Below the pieces are notes generated by a model that was not told the DNA's origin, ran no database searches, and saw nothing but the letters and a program-made list of their open reading frames with translations. Positions 6,894 through 11,031 of a DNA stretch of 11,031 bases are shown here, piece after piece; position 1 is the stretch's first letter, and the number at the start of each line of letters is the position of its first letter. The translations under genes and the position numbers were made by a program. Origin of the DNA: Calditrichia bacterium. Its GTDB lineage: Bacteria; Calditrichota; Calditrichia; RBG-13-44-9; J042. The DNA is taken from positions 1-11,031 of the forward strand of contig JAUIFT010000036.1 of the NCBI GenBank assembly GCA_030430345.1, in the 5' to 3' direction.

Positions 6894-8291
6894 ATGGAAA
6901 AAATTCTTGTAAAACAACTCTGGAGAAATCCGAAAACTTATATTGGAAAACCGGTTCAGGTTACCGGATGGGTTCGCACCCTGCGCAGTTCGAAAAATTT
7001 TGGATTTATCGAAATTAATGACGGCAGTTTCTTTAAGAATGTTCAGATCGTTTTTGATGATAAACTGGACAATTTTGCAGAAATTGGTAAATTTACAATT
7101 GCTTCATCTTTATCAATTGAGGGGACAGTTGTAGAATCCCAGGGCGCCAAACAGCCTTTCGAAATTCAGGCGAGCAAGGTAACCCTGGTGGGCGCCTCCG
7201 ATCCGGAGTATCCGCTACAGAAGAAGCGCCATTCTTTTGAATATTTGCGAACCATCGCCCACCTGCGTCCGCGCACCAATACTTTTCTGGCAGTTTTCCG
7301 GGTGCGTTCATTGCTGGCTTACGCTGTTCATCAATTTTTTCAGGAGCGGGATTTCGTTTACACGCATACCCCGATAATTACCGGCAGTGACTGCGAAGGT
7401 GCCGGAGAAATGTTTCGGGTAACCACCCTTGCTCCAGACGGCACACCGAAAAAAGACAGCGGGGAATTCGACTATTCTAAAGATTTTTTTTCCAAGGAAA
7501 CCAATCTGACTGTTAGTGGTCAGTTAGCGGTGGAAACGCACTGTATGGCCTTCCGCAACGTCTATACCTTTGGGCCGACATTCCGGGCGGAAAATTCCAA
7601 CACTGCCCGCCATGCATCGGAGTTTTGGATGATCGAACCGGAAATCGCTTTTGCCGACCTCAATGATGATATGGATCTTGCGGAAGATATGACCAAATAC
7701 ATCCTCAATTTTGTGCTGGAAAAAGCCCCGGAAGAAATGGAATTCTTTGCCCGCTGGATCGATAAATCGAAGCAACTGATGCAGCGCCTGGATAATGTGA
7801 TTAACTCGGAATTTGCCCGTATTAGCTATACCGAAGCAATTGATCATCTCGGGAAAGCGAAGCAGTCGTTTGAATACCCGGTGAGTTGGGGCAGTGATTT
7901 ACAGACGGAGCACGAGCGTTACCTGACCGAGAAAGTGTTTAAAAAGCCGGTATTTGTTACAGACTATCCAAAGGATATCAAAGCATTCTACATGCGCATG
8001 AACGACGACAATAAAACCGTGGCTGCCATGGACTTGCTGGTGCCCGGCGTCGGTGAACTGATCGGCGGTAGCCAACGCGAAGAGCGGTATGATGTCCTCC
8101 TGAATCGTATTCGCGAAATGGGTCTCGATGAAAAGGATTACTGGTGGTATCTCGATACCCGCCGTTATGGTAGCGTACCTCACGCCGGTTACGGACTTGG
8201 TTTTTCCCGGGCAATTATGTATTTAACCGCAATGGAAAATATCCGCGACGTCATTCCTTTTCCAAGAACGCCGAGAAACGCGGATTTTTAA
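6894..8291 (+). CDS. asnS: Asparaginyl-tRNA synthetase
   Basis: This 465-residue class IIb synthetase charges tRNA-Asn with asparagine. The N-terminal OB-fold anticodon-binding domain spans about 15-105 ([20 protein letters not shown]). The catalytic core shows motif 1 around 137-162, motif 2 with [20 protein letters not shown] (226-245), and motif 3 with [20 protein letters not shown] (432-451). The ending [11 protein letters not shown] (455-465) is the AsnRS form, whereas archaeal-type AspRS has PRDP here. The insertion at about 180-200 ([18 protein letters not shown]) is of the kind seen in bacterial AsnRS. The start is ATG 6894 with AAGGA at 6884-6888; an in-frame TTG at 6849 would add 15 residues that do not belong to the family. 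It opens a same-strand cluster, and its stop overlaps the next start in TAATG. No T-box leader is visible upstream. Confidence 0.97.
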   Translation: MEKILVKQLWRNPKTYIGKPVQVTGWVRTLRSSKNFGFIEINDGSFFKNVQIVFDDKLDNFAEIGKFTIASSLSIEGTVVESQGAKQPFEIQASKVTLVGASDPEYPLQKKRHSFEYLRTIAHLRPRTNTFLAVFRVRSLLAYAVHQFFQERDFVYTHTPIITGSDCEGAGEMFRVTTLAPDGTPKKDSGEFDYSKDFFSKETNLTVSGQLAVETHCMAFRNVYTFGPTFRAENSNTARHASEFWMIEPEIAFADLNDDMDLAEDMTKYILNFVLEKAPEEMEFFARWIDKSKQLMQRLDNVINSEFARISYTEAIDHLGKAKQSFEYPVSWGSDLQTEHERYLTEKVFKKPVFVTDYPKDIKAFYMRMNDDNKTVAAMDLLVPGVGELIGGSQREERYDVLLNRIREMGLDEKDYWWYLDTRRYGSVPHAGYGLGFSRAIMYLTAMENIRDVIPFPRTPRNADF

Positions 8292-8764
8292 TGATTACTG
8301 GCAACCGGCAGAAAATTATCGCGGTTATTGGCGGGCGGCAATGTTCGGACAGTCATTATGAGATGGCCGAAACGGTTGGCCGGCTGATTGCTGAAGGAAA
8401 CGGCATCGTGCTTTGTGGCGGCGCTGGCGGCATTATGGAGGCTGCCTGCAAAGGCGCTGCGGCTGGTGGTGGCACTTCAGTGGGAATTTTGCCTGGTAAA
8501 CTGCTAACCGATGCGAACCCCTACGTGACCATCCCGATTGCAACCGGGATGGGGATTGGCCGGAATATTATTATCGCCCAAACTGCCCAGGCGTTGATTG
8601 CCGTCAATGGCAGTTACGGCACACTTTCCGAAATTGCCTATGGATTACAGCTAAACCGCCCGGTATTTACATTGCAATCCTGGGATGATATTCCCGGCGT
8701 AACAACGGTCGCCAGCCCGGAAGAAGCGGTGCAAAAAGCGTTTAAAGCAGTTAAAAACCGATAG
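8291..8764 (+). CDS. TIGR00725/LOG-like Rossmann-fold nucleotide-binding protein
   Basis: This 157-residue protein belongs to the LOG/lysine decarboxylase-like Rossmann superfamily, in the small TIGR00725 group. Visible motifs are IIAVIGGRQ (9-16) at the first beta strand and nucleotide loop, CGGAGGIMEAACKGA (42-56), GMGIGRN (86-92) and VNGSYGTLSEIA (105-116). True LOG phosphoribohydrolases, which release cytokinin-type bases from nucleotides, carry PGGxGTxxE. Here the place reads NGSYGTLSE, keeping GT and Glu but not PGG, so that activity should not be assumed. The start ATG shares its A with the asnS stop (TAATG), which implies translational coupling, and there is no strong Shine-Dalgarno site of its own. 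Acylphosphatase follows 15 bases later. Being next to apt would suit a role with nucleotides or bases, but this is inference; the function is unknown. Confidence 0.85.
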   Translation: MITGNRQKIIAVIGGRQCSDSHYEMAETVGRLIAEGNGIVLCGGAGGIMEAACKGAAAGGGTSVGILPGKLLTDANPYVTIPIATGMGIGRNIIIAQTAQALIAVNGSYGTLSEIAYGLQLNRPVFTLQSWDDIPGVTTVASPEEAVQKAFKAVKNR

Positions 8765-8779
8765 ACTGAGGGACTTCTT

Positions 8780-9061
8780 ATGGCGGGAAGCACAGCCTTT
8801 AAGGCGATTGTGCGCGGCACAGTACAGGGGGTTGGTTTTCGTTATTTTACGATGCGCCAGGCACAAAAATTAGGCGTGACCGGTTACGTCCGAAACTTAT
8901 CCAATGGCGACGTAGAAGTGCTGGCTGAGGGAGATCAGGAAACTTTACATGCATTACTGGGAGCAGTAAAACGGGGGCCATTGGGGGCCTATGTGCAGGA
9001 TGTAAACGTCGATTGGCAAAGCGCCAGCGAACAGTATGCCGATTTCCGCATCACCTATTAA
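8780..9061 (+). CDS. Acylphosphatase
   Basis: This 93-residue protein is a complete single-domain acylphosphatase, which hydrolyses carboxyl-phosphate bonds such as those in acetyl phosphate or 1,3-bisphosphoglycerate. The first signature, VRGTVQGVGFRYFT (11-24), holds the catalytic Arg21 in the phosphate loop. The second, GVTGYVRNLSNGDVEV (32-47), holds the catalytic Asn39. Length and fold order are those of the cytosolic family. GAGGGA at 8768-8773 lies six bases before the ATG. It is 15 bases after the preceding gene and 85 bases before apt, in the same direction, so it is very probably co-transcribed with asnS. The physiological substrate in bacteria is uncertain. Confidence 0.95.
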   Translation: MAGSTAFKAIVRGTVQGVGFRYFTMRQAQKLGVTGYVRNLSNGDVEVLAEGDQETLHALLGAVKRGPLGAYVQDVNVDWQSASEQYADFRITY

Positions 9062-9146
9062 AGTTGGCGATGGAATTGCAGTTGGCCCATAAACGAGCAG
9101 CGCATAAATTAGCACGGCAAATATATTCAACCCTTGAGGAGCGATC

Positions 9147-9668
9147 ATGATTGAATTTGAATCTCACATCCGTAACGTGCCGGACTTTCCAATCAAAGGC
9201 ATTCAATTTAAGGATATTACCACGCTTTTGAGAGATGGCGAAGTGTTCTCGAATGCTGTAGACTATATGTATGATCACTTTCGCAATGCAGATATTACTA
9301 AGATTGTCGGTATCGAATCACGCGGATTTATCTTTGGTGCGGCCCTTTCCTACAAGTTAAACCTCGGTTTTATTCCGGTGCGCAAGCCGGGTAAATTACC
9401 GGCAGACACCCTGGTGGAAGAATATCAGCTGGAGTATGGTAAAGATAGCCTGGAGATTCATATGGATGCATTGGGCAATGACGACCGGGTGCTGATTGTT
9501 GATGATCTACTGGCTACCGGGGGCACTGCAGCCGCCACCTGTAATCTATGTGAGCGGTTGGGCGCAAAGGTTGTAGGATTAGCATTCCTGATTGAACTGG
9601 TCGATTTAAACGGCCGGACAAAATTGGAAGGGCAGGATGTTCAGGCGTTAATTAAATACAGCGGATAA
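9147..9668 (+). CDS. apt: Adenine phosphoribosyltransferase
   Basis: This 173-residue purine-salvage enzyme converts adenine and PRPP to AMP and pyrophosphate in the cytoplasm. The N-terminus IRNVPDFPIKGIQFKDITTL (8-27) is the adenine-binding hood typical of APRT. GIESRGFIFG (55-64) and RKPGKLP (79-85, flexible catalytic loop) follow, and then the PRPP-binding motif VLIVDDLLATGGTA (115-128). The length is standard. GAGGAG at 9136-9141 stands five bases before the ATG. It is the last gene of the plus-strand cluster. The gap of 85 bases in front of it could hold a promoter (weak TTGGCC-N17-TAAATT), so it may be partly independent of asnS. The STN-domain gene converges on it with only 12 bases between the two stops. 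Confidence 0.97.
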   Translation: MIEFESHIRNVPDFPIKGIQFKDITTLLRDGEVFSNAVDYMYDHFRNADITKIVGIESRGFIFGAALSYKLNLGFIPVRKPGKLPADTLVEEYQLEYGKDSLEIHMDALGNDDRVLIVDDLLATGGTAAATCNLCERLGAKVVGLAFLIELVDLNGRTKLEGQDVQALIKYSG

Positions 9669-9680
9669 TGTTAACTCGCC

Positions 9681-10025
9681 CTAATGCAGCCCGGTTGAAT
9701 CCGGGAATGTATCCAACCTTGCTTTCCGAAAAAGTATTACATGACCGGTATAAATTTCTCTGTAAATTATACCGGTTTCTTTTAACACCTCGGGCATTAC
9801 CTTCCTGAACGGCTGACGATGAAGATTGGTCGTCACCACGATACTATCTACGATTTGATCCATATAAGAAAAAGTGATTTGAAAGTGTGTGCTGATGTCC
9901 CCAATGACTCTTTTTAAGGGAGTGTTGATATAACGTGCCGACATTACCGGGGAGGCGCTGTCCTGCCTGAAAAAGCCTCCCGCAAGCATTATACCGATTA
10001 AAAGTATAAATACAGTTCTGATCAT
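9681..10025 (-). CDS. Small secreted protein made of a single STN domain
   Basis: This 114-residue protein has a signal peptide (MIRTVFILLIGIMLAGGFF, cleavage probably about 20-28) followed by one STN (secretin and TonB N-terminus) domain at about 28-100. The domain is recognised by the pattern of NTPLKRVIGDISTHFQITFSY, the VVTTNL strand, PFRKVMPEVLKETGIIY and a closing HVILF strand. STN domains usually form the N-terminal signalling part of FecA-type TonB receptors or of secretins. Here nothing follows: the gene stops at 9681, 12 bases from the apt stop, so the receptor part is absent and not merely frameshifted further on. GGAGG at 10032-10036 lies six bases before the ATG, which suggests real translation. 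It follows the ECF sigma gene on the same strand after 129 bases. It would act in the periplasm. A decayed receptor remnant is the alternative. Confidence 0.75.
   Translation of the reverse strand: MIRTVFILLIGIMLAGGFFRQDSASPVMSARYINTPLKRVIGDISTHFQITFSYMDQIVDSIVVTTNLHRQPFRKVMPEVLKETGIIYREIYTGHVILFRKARLDTFPDSTGLH
9744..9784 (+). terminator. Probable terminator of apt, lying inside the convergent STN gene
   Basis: ACCGGTATAA (9744-9753) and TTATACCGGT (9767-9776) form a perfect ten-base-pair stem with a 13-base loop. On the plus strand it is followed by the T-rich TTTCTTTT (9777-9784). It begins 76 bases after the apt stop. The minus strand codes here for residues about 84-94 of the STN protein, so the same bases serve as coding sequence on the other strand. 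Confidence 0.55.
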
Positions 10026-10154
10026 TGTACACCTCCGGGCCGTTAATCTTTTCCCGTATTACACTTGTAAATCATAATTCCCCGATAGAAGTTTGCGGGA
10101 AATATATTTTGAAATTTTCAGTGATGAAATAAACGGTCAAAAGGGGGGAGTAAA
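10026..10154 (-). other. Short gap between sigma gene and STN gene
   Basis: This stretch of 129 bases holds a C6 run just after the sigma stop, a small CCCG/CGGG inverted repeat around 10084-10103 and the STN ribosome-binding site. It has no room for a FecR gene. I see no convincing promoter or terminator. Confidence 0.45.
10032..10036 (-). promoter_or_regulatory. Strong Shine-Dalgarno site of the STN-domain gene
   Basis: On the minus strand GGAGG is followed by TGTACA and the ATG at 10025. Its quality is evidence that this short gene is translated and is not debris. Confidence 0.7.
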
Positions 10155-10739
10155 TTAGCGGGAGTAATCGAGCAGTGCCTGGCGCAGCAGTTTCAGAGAC
10201 TTGCCGATATGGCTTTCCACGGTCTTGATGCTGATATCCAGCCGGGCGGCAATTTCCTTATAAGATAAGTTCTCCAGACGGCTTAGCTGGAAAACGATCC
10301 TGCTTTTTTCCGGCAAATGATTGATGGCGGTTAAAACCGCTTCATCGAATTCTACCTGCTCAAGGAGTTGTTCGGGGGATCTTTCCGCCAAATGTTCGGA
10401 AACTAATCGGGTATTTTCCTGGTGTTTACGAACGATTTTTGAATGGCGGATATAATTCAGGGTAAGATTGTTGGCGATTGTATATAAATAGGACTTGATA
10501 GAGCGTTCCGGTTGCACGTCACTGCGATTTTCCCAAAGCTTTATAAATACTTCCTGGGTAACATCTTCAGCGGCATCACTATCCGCCAGCTTGTAGCTGA
10601 CAAACCGGTGAATCGGACGGTTAAAGATATCAAATAATTTCCGAAAGGCGGCAACATCGGACCTGCGCAATTGGTGAGCCAAATCCGTCAATTCTTCTGC
10701 GGAGATGGTTAGAAACAGCAATAAAAAAAGAATTGTCAC
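10155..10739 (-). CDS. ECF-type RNA polymerase sigma factor (start uncertain)
   Basis: This is a group IV (extracytoplasmic function) sigma factor, which directs RNA polymerase to a small regulon. Region 2 is seen in AFRKLFDIFNRPIHRF, in DAAEDVTQEVFIKLWEN and in SIKSYLYTIANNLTLNYIRH. After a linker, region 4 is seen in LPEKSRIVFQLSRLENLSYK and EIAARLDISIKTVESHIGKS. The LPEKSR-x-VFxLSR pattern resembles the Bacteroidota-expanded group (TIGR02985) that usually works with FecR anti-sigmas. No FecR gene is next to it. No good Shine-Dalgarno site marks the start. GTG 10739 is given here (194 residues); TTG 10760, which overlaps the upstream stop in TTGA, gives 201, TTG 10721 gives 188, and TTG 10691 gives 178, the length closest to the bare family. 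All but the last add a strongly hydrophobic stretch. The class is certain; the N-terminus is not. Confidence 0.9.
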   Translation of the reverse strand: MTILFLLLFLTISAEELTDLAHQLRRSDVAAFRKLFDIFNRPIHRFVSYKLADSDAAEDVTQEVFIKLWENRSDVQPERSIKSYLYTIANNLTLNYIRHSKIVRKHQENTRLVSEHLAERSPEQLLEQVEFDEAVLTAINHLPEKSRIVFQLSRLENLSYKEIAARLDISIKTVESHIGKSLKLLRQALLDYSR

Positions 10740-10756
10740 AAATAGAAGAAAGATGA

Positions 10757-11031
10757 TCAAGCCCCGGCCCCATCCGGTTTTTCCACACTGCTTCTTAGAT
10801 GGCGAAGTGTTAAGCCCTCTCTGAACAAGTAGCCGATGCCCGCTACGGTAATCGGTACATATTGGGTGATGTTGAAGACCAGCGAGCAGCCAACGGCATC
10901 CACTTCGCTGAAGCCAAAATAACCCATCGCAAGAATAAATGCAATTTGCGTTGTTCCAAAATGACCCGGTGCCGCCGGTACTGATACACCGAAGGCGAGA
11001 AAAACCACTACTACAATTGATACCAGCCAAA
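10757..11031 (-). CDS. UPF0104 / LPG-synthase-TM-type integral membrane protein, C-terminal part (5' end outside window)
   Basis: These are the last 90 codons of a multi-pass inner-membrane protein of the lysylphosphatidylglycerol-synthase transmembrane / flippase-like family (UPF0104, TIGR00374-type). The mark is FGVSVPAAPGHFGTTQIAF, the conserved small-residue and Pro motif of the last third of these proteins. It is followed by two hydrophobic helices (around GCSLVFNITQYVPITVAGIG) and a short charged tail ending EKPDGAGA. Members are membrane flippase or glycolipid-transfer proteins of mostly unproven substrate, so this should not be called MprF: the soluble aminoacyl-transferase domain of MprF would lie at the C-terminus and is absent. 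The stop TGA (10759-10757) overlaps a possible TTG start of the sigma gene, so the two are probably co-transcribed. Confidence 0.85.
   Translation of the reverse strand, partial: WLVSIVVVVFLAFGVSVPAAPGHFGTTQIAFILAMGYFGFSEVDAVGCSLVFNITQYVPITVAGIGYLFREGLTLRHLRSSVEKPDGAGA

Noticed and set aside
10043..10075. Ten-residue minus-strand frame (MIYKCNTGKD) just before the STN gene
   Set aside because: There is only a weak GGGGA in front, it is too short to judge, and chance frames of this size are common.
1..11031. Mobile elements, CRISPR arrays, tRNA or rRNA genes, phage or defence islands
   Set aside because: No transposase, integrase, regularly spaced repeat, cloverleaf or rRNA-like stretch was found; gene content and spacing look like stable chromosomal backbone.
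10757..11031. Reading the membrane protein as MprF (lysyl-phosphatidylglycerol synthase)
   Set aside because: The C-terminus ends shortly after the last helix, with no aminoacyl-transferase domain, so only the transmembrane flippase-like family can be supported.

Overview
The window looks like an ordinary chromosomal stretch from a Gram-negative bacterium, probably of the FCB superphylum (Calditrichota, KSB1 or Ignavibacteria-like rather than Bacteroidota proper). The pointers are an ECF sigma factor of the type expanded in Bacteroidota and relatives, a secreted STN-domain protein, and a Do-family periplasmic protease. Several starts carry strong Shine-Dalgarno sites (AGGAGG, GGAGG, GAGGAG), which argues against Bacteroidota proper, where such sites are depleted. 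The phylum is an inference from gene content; no marker gene settles it.

Layout. On the minus strand, 1-443 is the N-terminal part of a GPH-family sugar:cation symporter, cut by the window edge. Bases 444-1014 are noncoding, with several small inverted repeats. On the plus strand follow clpB (disaggregase, 1015-3657) and a Do/HtrA protease (3754-5262), ended by a near-ideal terminator at 5289-5319. A 440-base gap with two hairpins leads to class I fructose-1,6-bisphosphatase (fbp, 5703-6704), also followed by a terminator. Next comes a tight plus-strand cluster: asnS (6894-8291), a TIGR00725/LOG-like nucleotide-binding protein overlapping asnS by one base, acylphosphatase, and adenine phosphoribosyltransferase (apt, 9147-9668). 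Convergent to apt on the minus strand lie a small secreted STN-domain protein (9681-10025), an ECF sigma factor (about 10155-10739) and the C-terminal end of a UPF0104/LPG-synthase-TM-type membrane protein (10757-11031, cut by the window edge).

How the genes relate. clpB and htrA form a protein-quality-control pair: ClpB rescues cytoplasmic aggregates and HtrA handles misfolded envelope proteins. Between them is a candidate ECF-type promoter next to a perfect palindrome, so htrA may be controlled separately by envelope stress. fbp is a stand-alone gluconeogenic gene. The asnS to apt cluster mixes translation, nucleotide salvage and small enzymes, and is probably a housekeeping transcription unit.

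The least ordinary part is the right end. A sigma factor is paired with an isolated STN domain, with no FecR anti-sigma and no TonB receptor between or after them, because the STN gene runs directly into apt. No mobile element, CRISPR array, RNA gene or defence system was seen. I do not find clear evidence of a new biological system; the sigma/STN arrangement is the best lead.
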